The translations under genes and the position numbers were made by a program. From Desmodus rotundus (Eukaryota; Chordata; Mammalia; Chiroptera; Phyllostomidae): DNA of 64,000 nt. The first letter of the stretch is position 1. The number at the start of each line of letters is the position of its first letter. Shown here in pieces: positions 1-34,494 of the stretch. The notes under the pieces were generated by a model. That model was not told where the DNA came from. It saw only the letters and a program-made list of their open reading frames with translations, and ran no database searches. Location: contig NC_071388.1 in NCBI RefSeq assembly GCF_022682495.2, positions 178,651,622 to 178,715,621 of the forward strand. Reading direction: 5' to 3'.

Positions 1-331
1 ATCCTCATTTTGTCACAGTAGTTCTCCAATCCCTGTTTACCTGTTTAACAATGTCCTTATATTAAATTTTCTTTTAAAGTAACTATAATTTTCCTGACTG
101 GTCCCTAACTGGCAAAGCCAGTCAGTGAGGACAAACTGTCTAGTTACATAATCTCCTTTGATAGTTCTATTTTTTTTTTTATCAGAAAGTAACATCTGTA
201 ACAGCAGTAATCTCTTGCAACTCAGTTCCAGATTCAGTCAAGGAAGGTGTTCTTTCAACCAAACATTCCACAAAGATAATCCCTGTATGAGATCATTGAG
301 AACGCTAGGAAGATTATTCTATTGATCTAAA

Positions 332-562
332 AGGTGAAAGACAGCCCTGACTGGTGGCTGGTTGTCTTCCCACGAAGTGAGAGGTTGCAGTTTCAATTCC
401 TGGTGAGGGCACATGCCTAGGTTGCAGGTTCAGTCACCGATGCGGGCACGTACAAGTGGCAACCCATCAATGTTTCTCTCTTACCTCAATGTTTCTATTC
501 CTCTCTTTCTCTCTTCCCCTCTAAAAATAAAATTAAATAAATAAATAACAGGTGAAAGACAG
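332..562 (+). mobile_element. Ves-type bat SINE with target-site duplication
   Basis: A diverged Ves SINE runs from about 343 to 549 and ends in an A/T-rich tail. It is flanked by a perfect 13-bp direct repeat (AGGTGAAAGACAG at 332-344 and 550-562), the mark of LINE-driven retrotransposition. It lies upstream of COQ10B in gene-free DNA. Confidence 0.88.
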
Positions 563-564
563 AA

Positions 565-1300
565 AAAAATGTATATTTAGTTTTTATTATGGAAGATTTC
601 AAACATCTGTAAAAATTAAATCTAATACTATTATAAACTTTCCATGCACCCATCATCCCGTTCAATAATTATCAACAAATGATCGATTTTGTTTCATTTA
701 CTTTATTCCTCTGCCCACACTGGATCACTGGATTACTTTAAAGCAAATTGCAGACATATTTAACCTATAGAATCTTCAGTAAGACTCTCTATGGGAAGTA
801 AAAATTTCAGTTGAATTTCCCAGTCTTGTACATACCTTTTTAGTTACTTCAAAACAAAAGCCAAATAATGCCCCTTAGATCTTTTAACTCTACAACAGTC
901 CCCCTTTCCTCCTTCTTTTCTTGGCATTTATTTGAAGAAATTGGATCATTTGTCTGATAGAATTTCCCATATTCCGTGTTTTGCAGATTGTGTCCCCTTC
1001 ATGTCATTTAACATGCCCTTCTATTTCCTGTGTAAACCAGCACATCTAAAGGTTTGATCAGATTCAGGTTCAGTTATTTTGGCTAGAATATTTAATATGT
1101 GTGTTGTGTAAAATATATTTCTGACAACACAGTGGGTTTGGACTCTAAGATACTGCTTCCCATAGGGCTGGGCTGTTTCAATTTACTACCAATCTTTTCA
1201 TATTCTATAGACAGACCTTTTAATCCTCAATTTATGAAAGCACTGTCATCTGAAACAGAACAGAGTTTATTATCACCTTTAAGCTTATGACATATTATTC
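565..1300 (-). mobile_element. Old L1 3' region, antisense
   Basis: The stretch resembles the 3' part of ancient mammalian L1 elements read on the minus strand, with phrases such as the tract around 940-1080. It is heavily diverged and has no open frame. The short open frame at 1099-1290 inside it is not a gene. Confidence 0.5.
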
Positions 1301-1383
1301 TTTGCTGAGAAGTCAAATGAATACCATACACTGTCGTCTATTATAAAGATTCCTTTATTTTCCTTTAAAATTGTTTTTTTTTA

Positions 1384-1572
1384 AGGGATATATTTATTGA
1401 TTTGAAAAAGAGAAAAACATCGAGTGGCAGAGAAACACTGATCAGTTGCTTCCCAGACACACCACAACAGGGACTGACCCGCAACCTAGGTACGTGCCCC
1501 AACTGGCAATCAAACCCGAAACCTTCTGGTGTATGGGACGATGCTCCAACCGAGACACCTGGTCAGAGCTTA
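1384..1572 (-). mobile_element. Ves-type SINE, reverse
   Basis: A reverse-oriented SINE with its A-rich tail at the left (1384) and its tRNA-like head at the right near 1570. It is diverged and looks older than the sharp Ves copies elsewhere in the window. Confidence 0.75.
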
Positions 1573-2149
1573 ATTTTTTATTTTATTAGGAAACTATTCA
1601 ACTGGGTCACCCAATTCAGTAGGCATTTTCATATGTCTGGGAAGAGTTGAATGAGAAAGTGTCTGGTGAATTTAATAAAAAGAGGCCTTATATTAAGTAT
1701 ATAAGTACATCATGTACTGTACTAAACATGTTTAACAGGACTTCTAGTTAAAAATACCAATAGTTTGAAAAAAAAATTAGTAGGAAGTGACAATATAATG
1801 CCTGTATTTTGTAGGCACTGGTAACCGCTGTGGTTTTTCAGCATGGAAGTTATATGATGAAAATGTTAAAGGAAGACATTACTGGAAATATTCAGGATTT
1901 AAGGCAAGAAGAGCAGGGATTGGGAATTTAAAGGTAATCTGATATAAAATTGTTTGGATACAGTTACAGAACCACCTGAATCGACAAGGACATCCTGTGC
2001 TGTATTTAAAAGTGTCTGACAAACTTTATACTGGGGATTTCAACTCTCTACACAAAGCATCTAGTAAGGGGTGACTACAATGAACAAAGCAAGAGTAGAA
2101 AATAACAATCATACACGTACACAGAAGCTAATATTTCTGTAAATGTAAT
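1573..2149. other. Intergenic DNA, nothing recognised
   Basis: AT-rich DNA without exon-like reading frames, CpG clustering or a repeat I can name. Confidence 0.5.
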
Positions 2150-2690
2150 TAGGATCAAGTCACTATTCTGCCCTCAAACTCAAATGACTTCCCTTTACAC
2201 TTGGAATAAAACCCAAAGTTGGTACCATGACCTCCCAGGCACTCTGACAAAGCCCTCACTATCTGTGACCTCGAGTGCGGCCCTTCTCCTCACTCACTGT
2301 GATCCAAAGCCCTTGCTCTTTATAAAACAGGGCAAGGTTTTCCCGCCTGGGTCCTTTACACTTGCGCAGGCCTCCACCTGAAGTAACTTTCCCACCAAAT
2401 ATTCACACAATTCTCTTCCTCACTTCATTTAGGCCTTTGTTCAGTATCACTTCCTCAGAGGCCTACCTGACCACCCTACATAAAATAGCACCTCACCTTA
2501 CCCCTTTCCATCTCCTTACTCTGCTTTACATTTTTCTACCGCACATGATTTTATCTGACGTATTGCATGCTAGTTAGTGGATTTCCCCCTCTAAAACTAA
2601 GATCTATAACGGCAAAGACTTTTTGTTCATTTATACAGCACCTAAAGCGGCAAAGAGTAAGCGCCCCCAAAATATGTTTACTACAGTTCA
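2150..2690 (+). mobile_element. L2-like LINE 3' end
   Basis: The text follows the 3' end of the old mammalian L2 LINE in sense orientation, ending in the characteristic gaaagactttttgttcattt-like stretch near 2610-2680. It is diverged. Confidence 0.55.
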
Positions 2691-2805
2691 TCAGCTAGTA
2701 TTTCATTTACTCCGCAAAACTGTATGCAGTAGGCAGTATTGCTATCCTCAGTTTACAGGAAACTGTGATGCACACAGGTTAAATAAGGACCTGGAAACAA
2801 AAGGA
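2691..2805 (-). mobile_element. MIR SINE fragment, reverse
   Basis: Short reverse MIR-like segment (order: tail-proximal text, then the tcctcagtttacagga-type core, then the head). Diverged. Confidence 0.5.
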
Positions 2806-3406
2806 GGAGAAAAAAAATGTCAGGACTTGATGATGGATTCCTGAATGGGTGAATCAAAGCAAAGGTATCTTGTTTGTATGGAATAAGAGAAACCCAAACG
2901 ATGCGCGAACACCAATTTAAATGTTGGTTACTTACAAAGCAAGCACACAGAACCTAAGTCCGTCCCCTAAGGACGTGACCTTATGTTACCCTCAGGACAA
3001 CCCCGCGGGGTAAGTACGGCGGGTATTGTTAGACAATCATTAACAGCAAGATTGACGGCCAGACTTGCCAGCCTGGAGCGACGGCCAGCCCGGCTCAGCA
3101 CTCACCGGTTTGGACAGTTACATAATTAACACAGACAACCGACTTCCTTCCTCCTTGGGATAAACTGACGAGCCGGACCTCGCGACCGAAAGTAGTGCCC
3201 AAAGAACCGCGGCGGTTGACGAATCCCGGCAAGAGTTCCAGCGCGAGACGTAGGGCAAACGGTCACTGGGTCCTACGTGCGGCGCGGGAGTGCGCGGCGA
3301 GAACCTGAGGCGGGCGGAGGGAGAGGGTGTGTCAAGGCATTCCAGCGCTCCCTCTGATTGGCCGGCTGGATGACGAGCCCGTTTTACGCTCGGGCCTAAG
3401 GCGGTG

Positions 3407-3906
3407 NNNNNNNNNNNNNNNNNNNNNNNNNNNNNNNNNNNNNNNNNNNNNNNNNNNNNNNNNNNNNNNNNNNNNNNNNNNNNNNNNNNNNNNNNNNNNN
3501 NNNNNNNNNNNNNNNNNNNNNNNNNNNNNNNNNNNNNNNNNNNNNNNNNNNNNNNNNNNNNNNNNNNNNNNNNNNNNNNNNNNNNNNNNNNNNNNNNNNN
3601 NNNNNNNNNNNNNNNNNNNNNNNNNNNNNNNNNNNNNNNNNNNNNNNNNNNNNNNNNNNNNNNNNNNNNNNNNNNNNNNNNNNNNNNNNNNNNNNNNNNN
3701 NNNNNNNNNNNNNNNNNNNNNNNNNNNNNNNNNNNNNNNNNNNNNNNNNNNNNNNNNNNNNNNNNNNNNNNNNNNNNNNNNNNNNNNNNNNNNNNNNNNN
3801 NNNNNNNNNNNNNNNNNNNNNNNNNNNNNNNNNNNNNNNNNNNNNNNNNNNNNNNNNNNNNNNNNNNNNNNNNNNNNNNNNNNNNNNNNNNNNNNNNNNN
3901 NNNNNN
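3407..3906. other. Assembly gap of 500 N
   Basis: Exactly 500 undetermined bases sit inside the CpG island. The round number suggests a placeholder or estimated gap. Reading frames drawn across it are meaningless. Confidence 0.99.
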
Positions 3907-4085
3907 GGTGGGAGCTTGCGTCAGTTTTGCGTAATCAGGAAGGAAGAAGAGGCGGGTCTGGAGGCGGGGAGTAGGGCCGTCGATTGGCTGGAAGACGCCG
4001 GAGCCGATGGGACCAGGCCCGGACAGGGATGGGCGGGGCCGTCAGTTGGGTCCCGAAGGTGGCTACCGGCTTCAGTGAGACCATC

Positions 4086-25793
<21,708 letters not shown>

Positions 25794-26660
25794 AGGGAAA
25801 GAAGGACTGGAACTGGTCACCCACTTGTAACTTTAGTTTATTCACTTTTAGAACGTGCTTTTGCCACTGGCTTTCGGAAGTCAGAAAGCATTTGTTCTAC
25901 CCAACTTTGATTATAAACGTGCACCATTGAAAATTTGCACTTGGAATGTGGAACCACGTGTACATAGAATTCAATCAAGTATAATTCAAAGTAATGTGTA
26001 TATAACATATTTACAATAATGGGATGTCATCACTGTTGCTAAAACACTGACATCACTCTTCTGAGCAAAAATTGAAACGAAATTTAAACCTTTTAGTTAT
26101 CACTTTACTTGAAAGAGCTTTGTTGAGATACTCATCCAGTATGTATTTTATTAACCATATCACGTTTAAGTTATTAAATTCAGACTATTTATAACTTATT
26201 GTCATAGGGTCTGCCACATAGGTTAGGGTATTTGAGTAATCATCAGATACAATAAAACTTTGACTTAAAATACTGTTAATGAAGGTCCCCTGGCACTTAT
26301 TTTTTAATTGTTCTTATGGGTAGTAGATAATTCAATGCTGTATAGTGAGGTTAGCTCCCTGATACACAGTGAATTTTTTGGTGAGTGGTCCAGAGCTTTA
26401 AGATACTTTTTAAATAGTTTGCAGCCCTCTCTGAGGTCCTTTGACTGCTCTTTCAGTAGTGCTGATTGTGCATCAAGTTGTGTCTACAACAGGGGCAACA
26501 GATGAAGATAAGTTGGCTGATATGTCTCCAGCCCCATGCATCCCTATTTTCTATTTATTGTGTGTACTCACTTTCAATAATGTATTTCAAACTGATATTT
26601 TTGTAAACAAATCAATGTAAGGACTGCAGTGGTAACTTAATAAAGTTAATTTGTTTATTT
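25794..26660 (+). promoter_or_regulatory. COQ10B: COQ10B 3' UTR and polyadenylation signals
   Basis: Unique AT-rich sequence after the stop, with AATAAA at 26251-26256 and again at 26639-26644 followed by a GT/T-rich stretch. Two alternative 3' ends are therefore likely. A HAL1 copy inserted about 90 bases beyond the distal signal. Confidence 0.7.
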
Positions 26661-26734
26661 TTTGTACAGTTATTTTGATTATTGCAATCCCCCTGTATTG
26701 CTTCAGTGTGTATTTACATAGACATAATACAATT

Positions 26735-28717
26735 GATTTATAGCATTTATTTCTTTTTTAAAATATATTTATTGATTATGCTATTACAGTTGTGCCATTT
26801 CCCCCCCTTCACTCCACTCCATCCTGCCCACCCCCTCCCTCCTACATTCCCCCCCTATAGTTCATGTCCATGGGTCATACTTATAAGTTCTTTGGCTTCT
26901 ACATTTCCTACACTATTCTTACCCTCCCCCTGTCTATTATCTACCTACCATTTATGCTACTTATTCGCTGTACCTTTCCCCCCCATCTCTCCACCCACTC
27001 CCCTCTTAATAACCCTCCATGTGATCTCCATTTCTGTGGTTCTGTTCCTGTTCTAGTTGTTTGCTTAGTTTGCTTTTGTTTTTGTTTTAGGTGTGGTTGT
27101 AAATAATTGAGTTTGCTGTCATTTTTACTGTTCATATTTTTTATCTTCTTTTTCTTAGATAAATCCCTTTAACATTTCATATAATAAGGGCTTGGTGATG
27201 ATGAACTCCTTGAACTTGACCTTATCTGAGAAGCACTTAATCTACTCTTCCATTCTTAATGATAGCTTTGCTGGATAGAGTAATCTTGGATGTAGGTCCT
27301 TGCCTTTCATGACTTTGAATACTTCTTGCCAGTCCCTTCTTGCCTGTAAGGTCTCTTTTGAGAAATGAGCTGACAGTCTTATGGGAACCCCTTTGTAGGT
27401 TACTGTGTCCTTTTCTCTTGCTGCTTCTAAGATTCTCTCCTTCTCTTTAATCTTGGCTAATGTAATTATGATGTGCCTTGAAGTGTTCCTCCTTGGGTCC
27501 AGCTTCCTTGGGACTCTCTGAGCTTCCTGGACTTCCTGGAAGTCTATTTCCTTTGCCAGATTGGGGAAGTTCTCCTTCATTATTTGTTCAAATAAGTTTT
27601 CAATTTTTTGTTCTTCCTCTTCTCCTTCTGGCACCCCTATAATTCAGATGTTGGAATGTTTAAAGGTATCCTGGAAGTTCCTAAGCTTCTCCTCATTTTT
27701 TTGAATTCTTGTTTGTTCATTCTTTTCTGGTTGGATGTTTCTTCCTTCTGGACCACACTGTTGATTTGAGTCCCAGTTTCCTTCGCAGCACTATTGGTTC
27801 CCTGTACATTTTCCTTTGTTTCTCTTAGTATAGCCTTCATTTTTTCACCTAATTTGCGACCAAATTCAACCAATTCTGTTAGCATCCTAATTACCAGTGT
27901 TTTGAAGTGTGCGTCTGATAGGTTGGCTATCTGTTCGCTGCTTAGTTGTATTATTTCTGGAGCTTTGATCTGTTCTTTCATTTGGGCCATTTTTTTTTGT
28001 CTTGGCATGCCTGTTACTTAAAGGGGCGGAGCCTTAGGTGCTCACCGAAGCGGGTAACACTGGTCGCTGTGCTGTGACGCTGTACGTGGGGGAGGGGCCG
28101 AGAGGGAGCAATGGTGCCTGCTCCACTCTGCCAGATTTCAATCACTCCCTTAGCTACCCACAATCAAATTGGGCCCCTCTGGTGCTGATTCCCAGGTGGG
28201 TGGGCTTGTGCATGCTCTAGGCTCCTCTGGGTCTCTCCAATGAACTCTCATGTGAGGCTGGGAGTTTCTCCTGCTTCCACCTCAACCCCCACAGGTGTTT
28301 TCAATCAGAGGTTTGAGGCTTTATTTCCCCGTGCTGGAGCCCTGGGTTGCACGGTCTGCTTTGCTCCCCCGCCCTTAGTCCCGGTTTATCTATGCGGGAA
28401 TGTGGGGCCCCAGAGTCTGCTAGTGGTTGCACTGCCTGCCCCATTGGTCCTACAATCTGCCAAGTCTCTGGGTCCAGCTGCACTGCCGTGAGTCCTGTCT
28501 GCCCTGGCTGCCCATCTCCGCCCCTCCTATCGGTCTGGATGAACGTTTCTTCTTTATCTCCTTGGTTGTCGGACTTCTGTGTGGTTTGATTTTCTGTCAG
28601 TTCTGGTTGCTTTTTGTTTTTAAATTGTTGTTGTCCTTTTGGTTGTGTGAGGAGGCGCAGTGTGTCTACCTACGCCTCCATCTTGGCCGGAAGCTCGATT
28701 TATAGCATTTATTTCTT
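26735..28717 (-). mobile_element. Full-length HAL1-like half-L1 (unit D) with perfect 21-bp duplication
   Basis: Element at 26756-28696 (1,941 bases). The identical 21-base flanks are at 26735-26755 and 28697-28717. On the minus strand: 5' end gcttccggccaagatggagg, GC-rich 5' UTR, ORF1 in two frames (28008-27637 then 27634-27242), 3' UTR and A-tail. The break in ORF1 fits the loss of one T in the run near 27706 (7 T here, 8 in unit C). No ORF2. Confidence 0.92.
27242..28008 (-). pseudogene. ORF1 of HAL1 unit D, frameshifted
   Basis: Starts MPRQKKMAQMKEQIKAPEII and reads the coiled-coil half to about 27710, then shifts frame; the RRM-like and C-terminal domains continue from 27634 (ENLFEQIMKENFPNLAKEID, LSAHFSKETLQARRDWQEVF). 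A stop follows …LSLRMEE, before the expected ORF1 end. Homologous to the L1 ORF1 RNA-binding protein. Confidence 0.8.
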
Positions 28718-29488
28718 AAAAGTACTTTTACAGAAACAAATCTGGACAAAATTCAGCCTTCTTTTAATCCATGTAGGTCTTCTTCCCTCCTTTCACTCCA
28801 TACCCAAAAACCCTCTTATATTACCCTTCCAATTATAGTGCTATTAACTTTGTTTCCTCAGATCAGTAAAGTTCCCTACACAAATGCATGTTTGCATTAG
28901 TTGGTTCAATAAATCTGTTTTACGTACCTGCTCTCTGCCAGATGTGGAGTATACAGTGGTGAAGGACTTACATAATCCACTCACATGGAGCTTGGCTGGG
29001 CCCTCATACAGGTGAACAATATCTTTCCACTTACAGATGAGGTACGCCCACCCCAGAGCTTAAGTTGCTTGCATATGCATATAATTATGTACCATTTAAG
29101 TAATGAAGTTTTTTGAAAATGGCAAAGACAAGGCCCAGATATTTTCTTTTTTCCCTGAACAGTTCATTTCCTTTGATGGGAAAATGAGAACCTGTACTTT
29201 ATACCACTATTCCAAATGCCACAGGTAAGTTCTTAGTGGTTGGGATATAACAGAGCTGGTGTTATGATAGCATGCAGATGGTGTATTGGTGAGGGAACTC
29301 AGGAATACCCAAATATTGCCCAAAGGGAATACCCATCCCTTTGACCCATGAGGTTCCCCAAGTATCTTCAGAACCTAGGTCACAGTGAGTTGTAGAGACA
29401 GCATATGAACCCAAGCATTGTGGGCCCAATATCCATGTTCTTGCGTTTCCTTTAGTACAACAGTCTAGAAGCCATGACCTGTGGTTTT
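28718..29488. other. Intergenic DNA, old LINE-like remnants
   Basis: Between COQ10B and HSPD1. A stretch at about 28895-28995 resembles an old mammalian repeat that also occurs near 61000-61060; otherwise nothing recognised. Confidence 0.4.
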
Positions 29489-29710
29489 AAAATTGGGCAG
29501 CTATTGCCCTGGCTGGTGTGACTGTGGGTTGAGCGCCAGCCTGAGAACCAGAGGGTTGCCAGTTTGATTCCTAGTCAGGGCACATGCCTGGGTTTTGTGC
29601 CAGGTCCCCAGTAGGGGGCGTGCGACAGACAACCACATACTAATGTTTCCCTCCATCTCTTCCCCTCTAAAAGTAAATAAAATCTTTTTTAAAAATTGGG
29701 CAGCTATTGC
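29489..29710 (+). mobile_element. Ves SINE with perfect 19-bp target duplication
   Basis: Forward Ves SINE bounded by AAAATTGGGCAGCTATTGC at 29489-29507 and 29692-29710. A young-looking insertion. Confidence 0.95.
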
Positions 29711-31515
29711 TTTCTGTATCATAAGGGAAAAACAATACCACATTTATTAACTTTTTTTGAAATGGCTTCTGGTCAGTAGAATGTGAGGGGAAGACTAAGG
29801 AGGTGGGACTGATATTTTTCTCTCTGTGGAAAAAAAACTCGGAAGAGAAACTAATCTTCCTTGGTTTTTGCCCAACAGCTACACCTGCCATCTTCACAAA
29901 GAGGGAAGAGGTAATTATTCCAGAGAAGGCAACTCAGAACTCTAACATCAGGGTTAAATAAACCAACCCTGTAGTTGTCAACTTCGCACTTCTGGCTATG
30001 TGAGGTGACAGACATCTACTGTTTAAGTCACTTAAAATTAGATATTTAAACAGTTACTTGCAGCCACCACTTTATCATACTCCAATCTGAACTGGTTTTT
30101 CTCCAGGCCATTATGTGGCAGGCATCTTAGGAGTTCCCTTCTCTCCTTTGGAGCTCCCTACTTCCTAAATCTTTTGGCTTCCTCTTTTTTTTTTTTAAAT
30201 TCCTCTTTTTTAAAAATTTATTTTCAAAACGCTGAGGAAATCCTCTGGTGGCTTCCCAAGAGTGAGAGGTAAATTTTTAGAATTCTGAGTGTCAGAATAT
30301 ATTGTTTTATATTCGCATTTGATTGAGTATAGAATTCTACATTAAAAATACCGCCACACTTCCCACCCCACCTCGCATTGGCATATAATGTTACTTTTTA
30401 TTTTATTTCAAATTGTAGTGAAAGTTTATTTAGAAAGTCACAGAGGTAGAGGAAGTGAGCCACCTGGTCTCCGTGGGCTCAAGAAACAAGTTACAGAGGC
30501 AAAGAAGGGCCCTTGCAGCTTAGGAGAGAGAAAGCAGAGACGAACCTAAAGGAAGAATGCAGTCAGCTCTGGAGAGAGCGTGCGCTGCCGTGCGGCTTTT
30601 TAGAAGTCTAATGTGACTCCTATTCCCAGTCCTTTGTATCCACTTTGGGGGTCTCTGGAAGCTTTAAAAATCTTATTCTGGATGGTCTAAAGTTCCATGC
30701 TGATCTGCCCTGTTGCCCTGACTCAATTTGGTTGGGCACCTTGTGGGCCCTTTGAGTCTCGGTCTTATTCCTTGAGCCCTGGAGAATTTCCTTGAATTAT
30801 TTGATAATTTCCTCCTATGTTGTCTGGTTCTCTAACTCAGTAATTCCTAAGTAGACATTCTCCTCTTATATTAAATCTTTCTCTCTTTTTCTCCTATTTT
30901 CCATTTGTTTTTATTTTGCCTTTCAGATATCTTCAATTCTATCTTCCAGCCCTTTTTGTTAATTTTATATTTGCCATAGTTCTAATTTCCATGAATGATT
31001 TCTTGGTTTCTGATTGTTCCTTTTTTATATTTCTTTTATGAAGATGAGATCTCCTCTTAAAATATTAATTAGGATTTTTAAAAGTTTCCCCAAGGCCCCT
31101 TCTGGTTTTTCCCCTCCTTTGTGCTGAAGGCTTCCTCAACTGCCTAATGGTTCTTGTTTGTCTATTAATATTTGAAAGCAAGGTACTAATTAGAAAACTT
31201 ACTGGAATTAAGGTGGGCATATTGACTGGTGAGGTCCCTGTAAAGGAATCAGGTGAGCCAGCCTTTTTCATTGGGGGACTCCCAAATGGCAGGACCCAGA
31301 GGTCTTTCCTCATAGTTTTACTTCCTCAGGATTCTTCTCTCTTGCCTTAAAGAGATATGGGGATGGGGATAGGAAGATGGAGTACAAATAATGCTGTCAT
31401 TCTGGAAGGCTGATACAGGACCACATGTTATAATGGAAGCTCTCTCTCAGCCTAGCTTTTGGTTTTTGGCTGCTGTTGGTTGTTGTTTTACCAGCAAGAA
31501 GTGAAGTAATGCAGC
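29711..31515. other. Intergenic DNA, possible LTR remnant
   Basis: Mostly unrecognised. About 30400-30620 could be an old LTR read in reverse (a reverse AATAAA-like tttatt followed by a GC-richer tract), but the edges are not visible. Confidence 0.3.
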
Positions 31516-31727
31516 AAGAAGTGAAATAATGTTTTTAAGACTTTATTTTTAGAGAGAGGGGGAAGGGAGGGAGAAAAAAGAGGGCTAGAAACTTCAGCGT
31601 GAGAGAGAAGCATCGATTGATTGCTTCTCATACACACTCCAACTGGGACAGAACCGGCAACCCTTCTTCTAGTGGGAGGATGCCCAAACCACCTGAACCA
31701 CACTGGCCAGGACAGAAGTGAAATCAT
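31515..31727 (-). mobile_element. Ves SINE, reverse, with near-perfect duplication
   Basis: Reverse Ves SINE flanked by agaagtgaaataat (left) and agaagtgaaatcat (right, about 31714-31727). The left copy itself lies in a short local tandem repeat. Confidence 0.88.
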
Positions 31728-32019
31728 TTTATTTCTACTTTGTTTAATACCCAACTTACTAATCTACTTATATAACTAATCAATCTAAGTGTATGGAATT
31801 CATAAGTTTCTCTGAACATTTAAATATTGCAAATTTAATTAAAGACTGAAACATTTAATTAAAATTGCAAGTCTCTCACTAGTTTTGCTTTATTCATTCC
31901 TGTTTATACATATGGAAGCAAGAATGTAATCTATACTGTATCATATTCTCTTGACTGTTTTAACCACCTGAAGCGACAGAAAACTTCACAGTATTATTAT
32001 TAGAATAATATTTACTCAT

Positions 32020-32220
32020 CCCCTGGCTGGTGTGGCTCAGTGGATTGAGCACCGGCATGTGAACCAAAGGGTCGCTGGTTCGATTCCCAGTCAGGGCACA
32101 TGCCTAGGTTGAGGTCCAGATCCCCATTTGGGGGTGCGTAAGAGGCAACCACACATAGATGTTTCTCCCCATCTTTCTCCCTTTCCCTTCTCTAAAAATA
32201 AATTCTTAAAAAAAAAAAGA
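32020..32220 (+). mobile_element. Ves SINE, forward
   Basis: Sharp forward Ves SINE with an A-rich tail at 32205-32218. Confidence 0.94.
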
Positions 32221-32924
32221 ATATTTACATGTAAGTAGGATATGTGTTAGTATTTCAACTTCTTACATTTAATATTTCTATTTCTTCTGAGGTTGCTTGT
32301 TTGGGTAGTTTTATATCTTTCTGGATATTCAGTATATTAATTAGATGCAAGAAGAGACACTACTTTAGTCCAGCTGAGTTACAAGATCTTGGTAACCAGA
32401 AAGATCTGGGTTTGGTGGAGACATGTAACCAGGATGTACAGGCCAATGTGATTGTAAGCCTCATTGAAACTTAGGGTGGGTCCCTTTTCTTGTTTGTTTT
32501 TATAACAAAATTTTGTTACATCATGAGGTCAATTTCAGGAAACTTCCAAATCTACTCCTTATTCTGGGTGGTACATTTCATTCCCTTGGGGAGTTAACTT
32601 CGGATTTCAAATTCCGGGGAATTTGGATAATATATCATCCTGAAACCTATTGTGCCTTCTTTCAGTTGATTTATTCATGACCAGTGCTAGGTGGTTGCTG
32701 GACCTCCCTTCTATCCAGTTATCTTATGAGACTAGCAGTGCTGCTCATTTTTTCTCCTCTTAGTTCAGTTTTTACTTTCTGCATTTGGCTCTCTCACTAC
32801 TTTGTTTCTTTATTCCCATTGGTACATACAGAACCAAGAATAGAATCTATACTGTATCAGCAAATACTTACATGCCAATACTGTCTTCTTACCATCATAA
32901 GGCATTAAATATATATTTACCATT

Positions 32925-33125
32925 TTATACTGGAACTATCACTTTCTTTAAAGTTTTCATTTATTGAGAAACGTTGACTTTTTTGTTGTTGTTGTTCCAC
33001 TTATTGATGCTCTCACGGGTTCATTCTTGCACTGCCCTAACTGGGGATCAAACCCGCAACCTTCACATATCAGGAAAACTCTCTAACTGAGCTACCTGGC
33101 CAGGGCTGGAACTATCTTTTTCTAT
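32925..33125 (-). mobile_element. Short SINE, reverse, with target duplication
   Basis: Reverse SINE of the short subfamily at about 32950-33107. Flanks ctggaactatcactttct and ctggaactatctttttct are a decayed target duplication. Confidence 0.85.
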
Positions 33126-33571
33126 TCTTCACATTCACTTTCCTCTTCTGAGTATCATTATGAACTCTTGGCTTTGTTATAATTCACTGTAATTATTTGA
33201 TAATATTGATACTCAAAAACTCCTAACTTGGCCAGTGGGAACCCCTTAAGCTGGTTCCAAAAAACAGAACAAACAACAAATAACCTGCTGTGGATATTCT
33301 TAAAAGTATTCTTGCTATCAGGCAGCAACAAGGTGTTCCAGATCCATCCTGATTTTTTTCCTTTCTGAAGACATGGCTGCACTGCTATCCAAGGAATCCT
33401 GTTCTCTTTCAGTGGAGACTAGTATCAGAGATCGAAATCTGGTGCTAGGATGTACATGAGAATTGGCGACAGGCACAACCACTATTGCTGCTGCTACTGT
33501 TAGGCCATTTCTTGGTGAGAGCCAAACATATATATCACTTAAGGTTACTAAATTCACAATGATTATTTTTT

Positions 33572-33797
33572 TTTAAAGATTTTATTTAGTTTTAGAGAGA
33601 GGGGAAGGAGACAGAAACGTTGTTAGAAACAGCTGCCTCTCACCTGCCCCCCTCTCTCCACCAGCCCCCCCCCCCCCCCCCAGCAAACCAGGGACCCGGC
33701 CCACAACCTAGACATGTGCCCTGACTGGGAATTGAACCAGCAACCTTTTGGTTCACAGGCCAGTGCTCAATCCAGAGTCACACCAGCCAGGGCCACG
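33572..33797 (-). mobile_element. Ves SINE, reverse, with a C-run
   Basis: Reverse Ves SINE carrying an expanded C-run near 33666-33680 in the region that is usually a short CCCC. Confidence 0.92.
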
Positions 33798-34490
33798 ATT
33801 ATTTTCAACCTGACAGTCGATGCGCTCCATTTTTCTTACAGCATTTGATTTCATCAACCACTTACTCTAACACAACCTGCCCTTTATATTTAATCCAGTT
33901 TGACAATCACCAGATTGGAACTGCGGCTGCGTTTGAGAACCAGGATGGTGTCTAGCCATGTGCTCCAACGTTTGCTTTTCGGTTTGAGTCTCTCCAAGAC
34001 CTGAGCCCAGCCGGGGCTCCTGGGTTGCAGTAGAAACATTCCATGTTCTCTTTCCCTGAAATATTCAATAACATGACTTTATGGTGGCATTCCATTTTTC
34101 TTGGTTATTCCCTTATTTTCCAGGCAGACCCAGCGGCATTTTTAAAAGTTCACCTCCGTGTTTAGGGATAAGTATTGGACTATCGGATCAGTGTTTTCAT
34201 CCCCTCGCTCAGACTTTTTTCCAGGCTCACACATTTGTTCTGTTAACACACACCTGCAAATGTTGACTTGAATGGCTGTCCGTGGGTCTGTACTGGTCAA
34301 ATAAATCCTGCTTGCTTTCTGAAAGGCAACTCCAGCCCACCAGCATTTTTCCATCCGACATCTGATTTGGGCCTGGATTTATTATTTTTGCAGTTTCCCA
34401 AGGGATTTCCATGAACATCCTAAGGCCTAGTTCCTCAGAGATCTACCGCTCCTGCTTGCTCTGACTTCAAACTCTGAATCCCTGGATCAG
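33798..34490. other. Intergenic DNA, nothing recognised
   Basis: Mixed-composition DNA without exon-like frames or nameable repeats. Confidence 0.45.
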
Positions 34491-34494
34491 ATCT

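Noticed and set aside
1..3000. SF3B1 exons at the left edge
   Set aside because: No minus-strand frame with SF3B1-like HEAT repeats was seen; only repeats.
3327..3974. Long open frames across the N-run
   Set aside because: They are open only because N codons contain no stops.
33666..33680. C-run as a regulatory G-quadruplex
   Set aside because: A single homopolymer run inside a SINE, not four spaced runs; more likely slippage or sequencing noise.
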